Shown in pieces: positions 1 through 5,797 of a stretch of DNA of 10,138 nt (positions are counted from its first letter, which is position 1; each line of letters starts with the position of its first letter). Under the pieces are notes generated by a model. It saw nothing but the letters and a program-made list of their open reading frames with translations. It had not been told where the DNA came from and ran no database searches. This DNA comes from JAUHWS01 sp964571805. GTDB lineage: Bacteria > Patescibacteriota > Gracilibacteria > UM-FILTER-43-11. Position numbers and translations under genes: made by a program. Location: positions 1 to 10,138 of the forward strand of contig CAZNDI010000034.1 in the NCBI GenBank assembly GCA_964571805.1, in the 5' to 3' direction.

Positions 1-91
1 GATAAAGAGGGGTTAGGGGAGATTTGCGATGGGCTCCCCTCCTTGGGAGGGGCTGCTTGTCCGCCGAGGTGGAGGGGAGGTCTCCTATCTA
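1..91. repeat. GC-rich intergenic repeat with a C-rich/G-rich hairpin
   Basis: This stretch is far richer in G and C than the genes around it. It holds a perfect 7-bp stem (CCCCTCC at 36-42, GGAGGGG at 46-52, loop TTG). A competing GGGGAG (16-21) could also pair with CTCCCC (34-39), and there are further GGGGAGG-like runs at 72-80. No T-tract follows the stem on the minus strand, so it is a poor intrinsic terminator for the dsbB-like gene that ends at 92. The look is that of a dispersed intergenic repeat, but only one copy lies in this window, so that is inference. Confidence 0.45.
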
Positions 92-634
92 CTACTTATT
101 TTTTGAGCTATAAATTTGATGGAGCTTAGAAAAGACTAAAATTAGGATAAAGCTTGTGAGGGCCATGGAGGGGATGGTGACGTAATCAAACTCAAAGACG
201 TACTGTCTGAGGCACGAGACGCCAAGGCCTGAGGCATCACAGCTAAAAAATCCGGTGCCTCCAAAATAAATATAATTGTGATAGAGAGAAATAATTAAGC
301 CCAAACTGGCTAACAATGTGGTGTAAGGGAGAATTTTGGAATCTTTTTTAAACCAGGCCAGGCCGAAAATAAAGACCAAGGGGTACATAAAAATACGCTG
401 ATACCAACACAGCATGCAGGGCTCATAACCGATGACATCGGAATAAAACAGACTGGAGCACATGGCAATCAACGCAAAAAAGAAAGCAAACTGTATGCCA
501 TGCTCGCCCAAAAAAGTGATGACTTTATTCTCTTTTTCCTTTCGAACGACAAAATAATATACAAAGCCTAAAACGAGAAGGACATGGCTACTCACGGTTA
601 GAACGGCGAGTATTTTATTGAAAATGAGAACCAT
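92..634 (-). CDS. DsbB/BdbC-family disulfide bond formation protein
   Basis: A 180-residue inner-membrane oxidoreductase that passes electrons from a thioredoxin-like partner to membrane quinone, so keeping the partner oxidised. The family signature is clear: C73-M-L-C76 followed by WYQR at the start of a membrane helix (DsbB CxxC pair), and a second periplasmic pair C132/C141 separated by eight residues. Hydrophobic segments lie near residues 5-28, 48-66, 79-92, 101-118 and 150-168. That is one more than the four-helix core, so the N-terminal helix is an extension. It ends with tandem TAG stops. It is the last gene of a minus-strand cluster, 53 bp after a CPHC thioredoxin that is its obvious redox partner. 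A TATAAT box sits 8 bases before the ATG, so it may also have its own nearly leaderless transcript. The family call is secure; BdbC versus DsbB subtype is not resolved. Confidence 0.93.
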   Translation of the reverse strand: MVLIFNKILAVLTVSSHVLLVLGFVYYFVVRKEKENKVITFLGEHGIQFAFFFALIAMCSSLFYSDVIGYEPCMLCWYQRIFMYPLVFIFGLAWFKKDSKILPYTTLLASLGLIISLYHNYIYFGGTGFFSCDASGLGVSCLRQYVFEFDYVTIPSMALTSFILILVFSKLHQIYSSKNK

Positions 635-642
635 AGGTAATT

Positions 643-670
643 ATTATAAATTGAAAAATGAGGACTTGAA
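643..670 (-). promoter_or_regulatory. Probable internal promoter of the dsbB-like gene
   Basis: On the minus strand a perfect TATAAT (643-648) lies 16 bases after TTCAAG (665-670), a weak -35 match. Only 8 bases separate the -10 box from the ATG at 634, so transcription would begin about two bases before the start codon. There is no Shine-Dalgarno sequence. Confidence 0.5.
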
Positions 671-687
671 TCAAGAGGCTTGACCCG

Positions 688-1110
688 CTATTTGTCCTCA
701 TTAGGCAGTAAACAGCCTGTTTTTTTAGACAATTCTGCCAACGTGAGCTCTCCTTTATGAAATTCACCATCGGCAAACTTCCAGGTAGGATACGTGGAGA
801 TAGCTTCTTTTTTACAAGTCTCTAGCTGATCATTTCCGTCGGGAGTGGAGCATTCGACATAAGGCAACGCCTCAGCAGCGTCACCGAATAATGCTTTTTG
901 GGCGCGGCAATGAGGGCACCAGAAAGCGCCGTAAAACGTGACATTTTTTTGCTGCAAACAACTGACAAATTCATCCATTCCCGCATTTGCCTGTGGCACC
1001 GCTTCTTCTATCACCTTGCTTTCAAAATTCTGATCGGCCATATTTGACTCAATTGGGGACCTTACACCAAAAAATAAGAATAAGATCAGGGGTAAGACAT
1101 GCTCGACCAT
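688..1110 (-). CDS. Membrane-anchored or secreted thioredoxin-like protein (CPHC), copy A
   Basis: A 140-residue thiol-disulfide oxidoreductase, probably outside the membrane. A hydrophobic N-terminus (residues 5-15) acts as signal or anchor. The thioredoxin fold carries W64-C65-P-H-C68, the same dipeptide between the cysteines as oxidising DsbA, and the usual cis-proline at P108 (YPTW). Four more cysteines (51, 87, 99, 133) are shared with the neighbouring paralogue. The FYGAFWCPHC, VECSTPDG and YPTW blocks resemble the thioredoxin domain fused to VKOR proteins in other bacteria, but here the domain stands alone beside a DsbB-type gene. By hand alignment it is about 60 percent identical over some 90 residues to copy B, 25 bp upstream. 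Both copies share TAAAATAT(T/C)CTT just before the ATG, so the duplication took in the upstream bases. No Shine-Dalgarno sequence is seen. Confidence 0.88.
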   Translation of the reverse strand: MVEHVLPLILFLFFGVRSPIESNMADQNFESKVIEEAVPQANAGMDEFVSCLQQKNVTFYGAFWCPHCRAQKALFGDAAEALPYVECSTPDGNDQLETCKKEAISTYPTWKFADGEFHKGELTLAELSKKTGCLLPNEDK

Positions 1111-1135
1111 AAGGATATTTTAGAAAAAATTAAGA

Positions 1136-1531
1136 TTATTGTCCCGTGGGGATTGGAAGCACACAACCGGTTTTTTCGGCCAATTGTTCCAAGGTTTGCT
1201 CTCCTTCAATTTTGCTACCGTTGGGGAAAACCCATGTGGGATATTTTTCTATTCCGGCAGTCTTACAAACCTCCTGAACATCATTGCCATCGGGCGTGGA
1301 ACATTCGACATAGGGGAGTTTTTTAGCTGCTTTGCCAAATAACTTTTTTTGGTCTTGGCAGTGAGGACACCAGAAGGCGCCATAAAATTTTGTACCTTTT
1401 TCTTCGAGGCAGGCGGCGAACGTGTCGAGTTCACTGGGCTTGTTTCCTGCTGTGACAAGATAAGTTGCCCCTCCAATGACGAGCCCAAGAATCACCACCC
1501 ACATGACGACGTAGCCAATTGTTTTGGTCAT
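1136..1531 (-). CDS. Membrane-anchored thioredoxin-like protein (CPHC), copy B
   Basis: A 131-residue oxidoreductase with an uncleaved-looking N-terminal membrane helix (about residues 5-27) and an extracytoplasmic thioredoxin domain. The active site is W54-C55-P-H-C58 and the cis-proline is P98. Extra cysteines lie at 41, 77, 89 and 123, in register with copy A. Expected role: oxidising exported substrates, or relaying electrons to the DsbB-like protein encoded downstream. Blocks such as FYGAFWCPHC and PYVECSTPDG are typical of thioredoxin domains attached to VKOR homologues. It follows the 59-residue membrane protein by 17 bp and precedes copy A by 25 bp, so the four genes are probably co-transcribed. 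Its anchor is a better membrane helix than that of copy A, so the two may have divided roles; this is inference. Confidence 0.9.
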   Translation of the reverse strand: MTKTIGYVVMWVVILGLVIGGATYLVTAGNKPSELDTFAACLEEKGTKFYGAFWCPHCQDQKKLFGKAAKKLPYVECSTPDGNDVQEVCKTAGIEKYPTWVFPNGSKIEGEQTLEQLAEKTGCVLPIPTGQ

Positions 1532-1548
1532 AAGAATATTTTAGTGAA

Positions 1549-1728
1549 TCAAAATTTTATTATTTTTACCAGCCCCATGAGTAAAAAGCCTGCCCCGAGG
1601 CCAACAAACATTCCTCCCACCAATTGATCTGTAAAAAACCCTACCCCCATACCCATAAAAAGCCCAGCAGGAATAAATAGGCCCGCCCTGTCATTCAATT
1701 CTTTTTGGCTATTGGTTTTTTGCTTCAT
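1549..1728 (-). CDS. 59-residue two-helix membrane protein (hypothetical)
   Basis: A short gene with a start ATG at 1728 and a TGA stop at 1549-1551. The first 14 residues are polar and charged (MKQKTNSQKELNDR), followed by two glycine-rich hydrophobic stretches (about residues 15-32 and 36-54) split by TDQ, and a basic tail VKIIKF. This resembles small AtpZ/AtpI-like or unclassified two-helix proteins, but I cannot assign a function. Support for its being real: a good promoter just upstream, a membrane-protein amino-acid pattern over the full length, and a position as first gene of the thiol-oxidation operon, 17 bp before copy B. The G-x-G spacing in both helices suggests tight helix packing. 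An alternative role is accessory to the membrane thioredoxins, which is only guilt by association. Confidence 0.75.
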   Translation of the reverse strand: MKQKTNSQKELNDRAGLFIPAGLFMGMGVGFFTDQLVGGMFVGLGAGFLLMGLVKIIKF

Positions 1729-1751
1729 AATTTGTTTATTAAACTAAAGAA

Positions 1752-1780
1752 ATAGTATCAAAGTTTTTACGCGTTGTCAG
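1752..1780 (-). promoter_or_regulatory. Promoter of the thiol-oxidation operon
   Basis: On the minus strand CTGACA (1775-1780, one mismatch from TTGACA) is followed after 17 bases by TACTAT (1752-1757), which is preceded by TG plus one base (extended -10). The predicted start is near 1745, giving a leader of about 17 bases before the ATG at 1728. Confidence 0.6.
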
Positions 1781-1814
1781 TAAAGAGTGAAAATTAGGGA
1801 CCGTTAAAAACGTG

Positions 1815-1823
1815 TGATAGAAT
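1815..1823 (+). promoter_or_regulatory. Extended -10 promoter of the aminotransferase gene
   Basis: TGA followed by TAGAAT (1818-1823) forms an extended -10 element about 30 bases before the ATG at 1853. No good -35 box is present at 17-18 bases, which fits extended -10 promoters. The leader contains ATTTAAAAAC shortly before the ATG; the same ten bases precede the plus-strand gene at 5798. Confidence 0.4.
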
Positions 1824-1852
1824 CAGATTGAATTTAATATTTAAAAACAGCC

Positions 1853-3043
1853 ATGCCTCACATCTCTCATCGCGGCACCAACATGCCCCCTTCCCCCATT
1901 CGAAAATTAGTTCCTTATGCCGAAGCGGCTAAAAAAAGGGGCATTGAAGTGTTTCACTTGAATATCGGCCAGCCGGATATCAAGACGCCTCAAGTGGCTT
2001 TGGATGCGGTCAAGCACAATAATATCGATGTCTTGGCTTATTCTCGTTCCGAAGGGTCTGAGGAGTATCGGACTAAACTGGCTGATTATTATCGAAAAAA
2101 TAAAATTGACGTCAATCCGAATGAAATCATCATCACGACAGGAGGATCGGAAGCTTTGTTTTTTACGATCGGGGCGATTGCGGACGCGGGCGATGAAATC
2201 ATCATTCCTGAGCCTTTTTATGCCAATTATAATAGCTTCACCATTGCCAATAATGTAAGCGTGGTGCCTGTGACGTGTTCGATTGAAGATGGCTTTGCTT
2301 TACCAAAAATATCGGATTTTGAAGCCTTGATTACCCCTAAAACCAAGGCTATTTTGATTTGCAATCCTGGCAATCCGACGGGTTATGTTTATACAAGAGC
2401 GGAGATTGAGGAATTGAAAGCTCTGGTCCTTAAGCACGATTTGTTTTTAATTGCAGATGAGGTGTACCGGGAATTTGTTTATGATGGTTTGGATTTTCAT
2501 TCGGTGATGTCTGAGTATGGCTTAGAACAAAATGCCATCATGATCGATTCAGTTTCGAAACGTTATAGTATGTGTGGGGCGAGGATTGGCTGTGTGGTGT
2601 CTCGGAATGTGGGTTTTATGGCCACAATTTTGAAGTATGCCCAATCCCGCTTGAGTCCTCCTACTTATGCTCAAATTGCGAGTGAGGCTGCTTTGGAGAC
2701 GCCTCAGAGCTATTTTGAGGAGGTGATTGTCGAGTATGTGGGACGGCGAGACACGTTGATGGCGGAGTTGAATAAGATTGAGGGTATTAAGGTGAGTGCG
2801 CCCAAGGGTGCTTTTTATTGTATTGCTGAGCTTCCTGTGGAGGATGCCGACCATTTTGCCCAGTGGCTTTTGGAACGTTTTGAGAATAATAATCAAACGG
2901 TGATGGTGGCTCCAGCGAGCGGCTTTTATGCGGATCCGGTGAAAGGGAAAAAGCAGGTGAGGATCGCTTATGTATTGAAGAAAGAAGATTTGATTCGGTC
3001 GGTGGAGTTGTTGAAGTTGGCGTTGGAGGAATATAATAAGTAG
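1853..3043 (+). CDS. PLP-dependent class I/II aminotransferase (AspC-like)
   Basis: A 396-residue cytosolic aminotransferase of fold type I, the usual length. It transfers an amino group between an amino acid and a 2-oxo acid through pyridoxal phosphate. Visible landmarks: SPIRKL and NIGQPD near the N-terminus, TTGGSEA (residues 95-101) for the cofactor phosphate loop, NPGNPTG (171-177), ADEVY (201-205) with D202 and Y205 binding the cofactor ring, the Schiff-base lysine K236 in SVSKRYSMCGARIG, and R370 (QVRIAY), the expected substrate-carboxylate arginine. The ATG at 1853 is supported because the family often begins a few residues before the NMPPSPIRKL block. Substrate is not settled by sequence: aspartate, aromatic or branched aminotransferases share these motifs. 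It is transcribed alone, divergent from the thiol-oxidation operon and convergent with the 84-residue gene. No Shine-Dalgarno sequence is present. Confidence 0.95.
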   Translation: MPHISHRGTNMPPSPIRKLVPYAEAAKKRGIEVFHLNIGQPDIKTPQVALDAVKHNNIDVLAYSRSEGSEEYRTKLADYYRKNKIDVNPNEIIITTGGSEALFFTIGAIADAGDEIIIPEPFYANYNSFTIANNVSVVPVTCSIEDGFALPKISDFEALITPKTKAILICNPGNPTGYVYTRAEIEELKALVLKHDLFLIADEVYREFVYDGLDFHSVMSEYGLEQNAIMIDSVSKRYSMCGARIGCVVSRNVGFMATILKYAQSRLSPPTYAQIASEAALETPQSYFEEVIVEYVGRRDTLMAELNKIEGIKVSAPKGAFYCIAELPVEDADHFAQWLLERFENNNQTVMVAPASGFYADPVKGKKQVRIAYVLKKEDLIRSVELLKLALEEYNK

Positions 3044-3115
3044 TAGTACGCATTAAGAATTATGTGTATGCACACTACATACTGCGTACTACATAATACG
3101 TACTACTTACTGCGT
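3043..3115. repeat. Three 14-bp tandem repeats with an inverted partner
   Basis: Three consecutive 14-mers lie at 3074-3087 (ACTACATACTGCGT), 3088-3101 (ACTACATAATACGT) and 3102-3115 (ACTACTTACTGCGT). An inverted relative lies upstream: GTAGTACGCA (3043-3052) is the exact reverse complement of TGCGTACTAC (3083-3092), and the wider arm 3038-3065 resembles the reverse complement of 3091-3108 with small insertions. The array fills the gap between two convergent genes, and the inverted arm includes the last base of the aminotransferase stop. A folded transcript could serve as a terminator for either gene, but no T-tract supports a standard one. It could also be a decayed dispersed repeat. Confidence 0.75.
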
Positions 3116-3124
3116 TCCATTTAA

Positions 3125-3379
3125 TTATTTCTTCTTCCTCTTCTCCTTAATCTCCTCATACTTTTCATAAAATGAACTCCCGGCTTCTCCTAAAAAATCG
3201 GCCGTTTTTGAGAGCGTCTTTTTAAGAGGGGAATCGTCTTTTTTAACCTTTGTATTTCCTGCATTCTTGAGCGTCTTAAAACCTAAAGCCACGACCTGGT
3301 CGACCCCATCCTGAAGATGGGCCAAAACGGAACCTAACTGAGTTGCCACGGTTTTTGTGGAGGGAGTTTTTTTCTTCAT
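3125..3379 (-). CDS. Small lysine-rich protein of unknown function
   Basis: An 84-residue soluble, strongly basic protein. I do not recognise the family. Both ends are charged (MKKKTPSTK at the start, EEIKEKRKKK at the end), with a likely amphipathic helix at about residues 13-40 (GSVLAHLQDGVDQVVALGFKTL). There is no signal peptide or membrane segment. The composition could suit nucleic-acid or membrane-surface binding, but nothing more specific can be claimed. It lies 75 bp after the SLH-protein gene on the same strand. A promoter-like pair, with the -10 box six bases before the ATG, suggests its own leaderless transcript, overlapped by a hairpin-forming dyad. No Shine-Dalgarno sequence is present. 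The promoter and even composition make it likely a real gene. Confidence 0.65.
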   Translation of the reverse strand: MKKKTPSTKTVATQLGSVLAHLQDGVDQVVALGFKTLKNAGNTKVKKDDSPLKKTLSKTADFLGEAGSSFYEKYEEIKEKRKKK

Positions 3380-3385
3380 ACTTTA

Positions 3386-3422
3386 TAAATACCCCAAGAT
3401 CAGAAAATGATAAAGGGGTATT
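3386..3422 (-). promoter_or_regulatory. Promoter with overlapping dyad for the 84-residue gene
   Basis: On the minus strand TTTATC (3409-3414) and TATTTA (3386-3391) are 17 bases apart, and six bases separate the -10 box from the ATG at 3379. A strong dyad overlaps both boxes: AATACCCC (3388-3395) pairs with GGGGTATT (3415-3422), and inside it ATCA (3399-3402) pairs with TGAT (3408-3411) around a five-base loop. It may be an operator, or a hairpin ending the SLH transcript; the few Ts after the stem make it a weak terminator. Confidence 0.45.
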
Positions 3423-3454
3423 AATTCGGAAGTTGAAAGGGGCAAGGTGAATAT

Positions 3455-4489
3455 TTAATTTCTTAATTCTTTGAGAATATATTCTTCATCCGGTTGTTTG
3501 AAAGTATTATCCGTATTTGGATCACCTCTATATACATCTACCACACTCACAACCATTTTGTTTTGGCTAGCTTCTTCTAAGGTTAACTGAGACCATGGCC
3601 CACTGGCAGGCAAAGCGTGATTATTATCCCAATCAAACGTAACTTTTTGGTTTGATGCATCAAATTTCGCTAAAACAATTGGATTCGAATGAAAATAATC
3701 ATCAGATTCAAAACCATCGGCACTATATAAGTGCATTATGGCATAGGTATATCCATCAGGAGATTTAAGAAAAACTGGGGCCTCATCGGGATATTTCTCC
3801 TGATAAGCTAAAAAATCATTGTAAGTCTTTCCGGCAGCGAGAACTTCCATCTTAAAAAAGTCTCTAACGATTAAGCCTAAATCATGTTCATTAAGTTCAA
3901 AGTACATTTTTTCATCAACAATGGTGCGGAATAGGATTTCAGACACGTCCTCACGCGTAATAAATTCAGCAGGCTTAAAATAGGAAACCGTGTCAATATA
4001 GTGATTATATTCTGCCACTTTAACATAATCGTAATACCATTCTCCTTTTTTAATATCCTTAAAACCAACTTTAATATCAGGACCATTGAAAGGTGCCCAA
4101 TGTTGCACTTCGGACATAATCTTTAGTGCTTCGACTTTGGTGATGGACTGTTCAGGTTTAAATAAATTTCCGTCGTAGCCTTTAACATAGCCAAGTTCTT
4201 TAGCTGTACAGACATAGTCGTGATACCAAAGTTCAGATTTAATGTCTGCGAAACAATCAAGATTTGGAATAAGGGGAACATTTTGAGCTCTCAAAATTAA
4301 TGTTACAAATTCAGCTCGGTTGATTTGTTTTTTTGGTCCAAAACTTCCATCAGGATAGCCATCGATATAGTGATGTTTATAAAGATAATCCAAAGAATCC
4401 TTTTGGATGTCCGTGAATTGAGCCTGAGTGGAATGAGAGAAGCCTATCAAAAAGAGGGTGATGATTGGCAGAAGGCGAAGGATTTTCAT
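3455..4489 (-). CDS. Secreted protein with three SLH domains
   Basis: A 344-residue exported protein. An N-terminal signal peptide (about residues 1-23, hydrophobic core LLPIITLFLIGF, likely cleavage after TQA) is followed by three S-layer homology repeats at about 24-70, 79-130 and 142-192. Each shows the F-x-D-I start, an aromatic pair (DYLY, WYHDYV, WYYDYV), a GY-type turn in the first two with F-x-P in all three, and an (I)xRxE/V-type end. Known role of the domain: non-covalent attachment to cell-wall polymers. The remaining 150 residues are acidic and aromatic-rich, with no domain I recognise; they are presumably the displayed part. It lies 46 bp after the HAAS-like membrane-protein gene on the same strand and probably shares its PadR-controlled transcript. 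A TATGAT in the gap could add a weak promoter. No Shine-Dalgarno sequence is seen. Confidence 0.9.
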   Translation of the reverse strand: MKILRLLPIITLFLIGFSHSTQAQFTDIQKDSLDYLYKHHYIDGYPDGSFGPKKQINRAEFVTLILRAQNVPLIPNLDCFADIKSELWYHDYVCTAKELGYVKGYDGNLFKPEQSITKVEALKIMSEVQHWAPFNGPDIKVGFKDIKKGEWYYDYVKVAEYNHYIDTVSYFKPAEFITREDVSEILFRTIVDEKMYFELNEHDLGLIVRDFFKMEVLAAGKTYNDFLAYQEKYPDEAPVFLKSPDGYTYAIMHLYSADGFESDDYFHSNPIVLAKFDASNQKVTFDWDNNHALPASGPWSQLTLEEASQNKMVVSVVDVYRGDPNTDNTFKQPDEEYILKELRN

Positions 4490-4535
4490 AAGACATGTTA
4501 GTGATAAAAATAGGATATCATAAGTTTTTAGAAAA

Positions 4536-5336
4536 TTAATTCATTAAGTCCTGTGAATTAATATGATCAACAATATTTAAATCGACCCTATCTTCATGTG
4601 ATTTTCCCTGAAGGTCTTTCCATTTTATTTTCACATAAGAATTTTCATAATGTTGTTTTGTTTTCAAAGTTTCATTGTAAGTATAAGCTCCACCGGTAGA
4701 GCCTGTTCCTATTTTGACGTTTTCAATCATATCAAATGGAGCTAAACTTGATCCATCAGCAGCATAAGTTAAGGTATTCGCCATTTCCTTCCCAGTTAAT
4801 GAGCCATAATTGGGATCTTCTTCATAAAAATCAACCGAAAAAGATTGTACTTTCCTAAGTTCATCAGAATTTCCAAGGTAAGTTAAAATGGCAGCTTTTC
4901 TGCGTATATAATCTTTATTAAAAAGAATTTGGTAATTATCAACTTTCCAATTTTCATTACTGCCCGATAAACTATAAACATCTACACTTCTTTTCTGGAT
5001 CTGATCATTTTGATAAAGAGCAATAATAATCCAAATCATATTACTTGCAATCAACAGAACAATAAGCCAAGTGGTTTTTTTCATGAGCGATTTAACAAAA
5101 GAATAAAATGATTTTTTATGAACAAAATTAAGATGCTTCGCTACCAGGGATTCATTTCCAAAATCTTCCGAAAGCTTTTTTTCAAGGGATTCATTTCTGA
5201 GACCAGAAAAACGGAGATCATGTTCTTTTTCGTAAAAGTGAGACTCCAATTCTTTTTTGAGGTCTTCGGAAAGCGCTTTGGGAAGGTCAGCTTCTTTGAG
5301 GATCTGGCGGATTTTTTTATGAGATGCGGAGGCCAT
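4536..5336 (-). CDS. Single-pass membrane protein with HAAS-like N-terminal domain
   Basis: A 266-residue protein with three parts. Residues 1-70 are helical and charged, with the pattern of the HAAS/DUF1700-like or permease-prefix segment (LSEDLKKELESHFYEKEHD then LEKKLSEDFGNESLVAKHL). One strong membrane helix lies at about 87-108. Residues 109-266 form an extracytoplasmic domain of mixed strands that I do not recognise. The start is fixed by context: its first 20 bases overlap the end of the padR-like gene in another frame, so translation is probably coupled. HAAS-type domains are commonly encoded next to PadR regulators and are thought to link membrane state to regulation. A role as sensor or modulator for the PadR protein is therefore plausible but inferred. 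Confidence 0.75.
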   Translation of the reverse strand: MASASHKKIRQILKEADLPKALSEDLKKELESHFYEKEHDLRFSGLRNESLEKKLSEDFGNESLVAKHLNFVHKKSFYSFVKSLMKKTTWLIVLLIASNMIWIIIALYQNDQIQKRSVDVYSLSGSNENWKVDNYQILFNKDYIRRKAAILTYLGNSDELRKVQSFSVDFYEEDPNYGSLTGKEMANTLTYAADGSSLAPFDMIENVKIGTGSTGGAYTYNETLKTKQHYENSYVKIKWKDLQGKSHEDRVDLNIVDHINSQDLMN

Positions 5337-5652
5337 AAATTTTTTGGATCGCGCCGGAAAAAGCCCGCCAATCTTTTTTGGCCGTAACTAGTTCTTTGCT
5401 CCCTTTTTGGGTGATTTGATAATATTTTCGATCTGGGCCTTCGGACTGTTTTTTCCAATAACTTTTAAGAAGTCCTTTTTTCTCCAGGGCATGAAGGGCC
5501 GGATAAATACTCCCCTCCCCAATTTCAAACAAAGCCTCACTCTGCTCTTTGAGGTCTTTGATTATCTGATAGCCATATTTATCGGTCTCTTTTAGGAGAG
5601 CTAGAATAAGAGGTTTAAGCGTTCCTTTGAGGAGTTCGGTTGGAAAAGACAT
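5317..5652 (-). CDS. PadR-family transcriptional regulator
   Basis: A 111-residue winged-helix DNA-binding protein, the normal length for a short (subfamily 2) PadR protein. The hallmark opening is intact: LLKGTLKPLILALLKETDKYGYQIIKDL, then the recognition helix region EGSIYPALHALEKKGLL and the wing SEGPDRKYYQITQKGSKEL. Such proteins act as dimeric repressors that respond to small molecules or to partner proteins. It is first in its operon, and its last 20 bases overlap the next gene. The start at 5652 fits the MSxxxELLKGTL pattern. Its promoter lies within a set of alternating ATCGTA/TACGAT half-sites, so autorepression is likely. The C-terminal dimerisation helix is short. No Shine-Dalgarno sequence is present. 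Confidence 0.92.
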   Translation of the reverse strand: MSFPTELLKGTLKPLILALLKETDKYGYQIIKDLKEQSEALFEIGEGSIYPALHALEKKGLLKSYWKKQSEGPDRKYYQITQKGSKELVTAKKDWRAFSGAIQKIYGLRIS

Positions 5653-5664
5653 AATACATTGGGT

Positions 5665-5703
5665 TACGATGTATATCGTATTACGATGTAATTAGTAAGT
5701 CAA
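5665..5703 (-). promoter_or_regulatory. padR promoter with overlapping palindromic operator
   Basis: On the minus strand TTGACT (5698-5703) and TACGAT (5675-5680) are spaced by 17 bases, with a predicted start near 5668, about 15 bases before the ATG. Three half-sites alternate on the plus strand: TACGAT (5665-5670), ATCGTA (5675-5680) and TACGAT (5682-5687), giving two perfect palindromes with 4-base and 1-base centres that share the middle half-site. The middle half-site is the -10 box itself, so a bound dimer would block the promoter. Confidence 0.65.
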
Positions 5704-5741
5704 TGAAAAATTAAATTGGCTTAAATAAAGGTTGAAATATG

Positions 5742-5770
5742 TTGACATAAAATAAATAATATGCTAAATT
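5742..5770 (+). promoter_or_regulatory. Strong promoter of the 206-residue gene
   Basis: A perfect TTGACA (5742-5747) is followed after 17 bases by TAAATT (5765-5770), preceded by TGC (extended -10). The expected start is near 5777, giving a leader of about 21 bases that contains ATTTAAAAAC just before the ATG. No Shine-Dalgarno sequence is present. This is one of the best consensus promoters in the window. Confidence 0.7.
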
Positions 5771-5797
5771 TACCCCCCATAAATTTAAAAACGTCAA

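Noticed and set aside
1099..1627. Several plus-strand frames opposite the thioredoxin genes
   Set aside because: They are antisense shadows of genes with clear CPHC thioredoxin motifs, and have cysteine/phenylalanine-rich, family-less translations.
2549..3053. Minus-strand frames opposite the aminotransferase C-terminal half
   Set aside because: Low-complexity Thr/Pro/Ser translation and no promoter; the opposite strand encodes a full aminotransferase.
3043..3115. Short repeats considered as a CRISPR array
   Set aside because: The 14-bp units are directly adjacent with no spacers and no cas genes are near.
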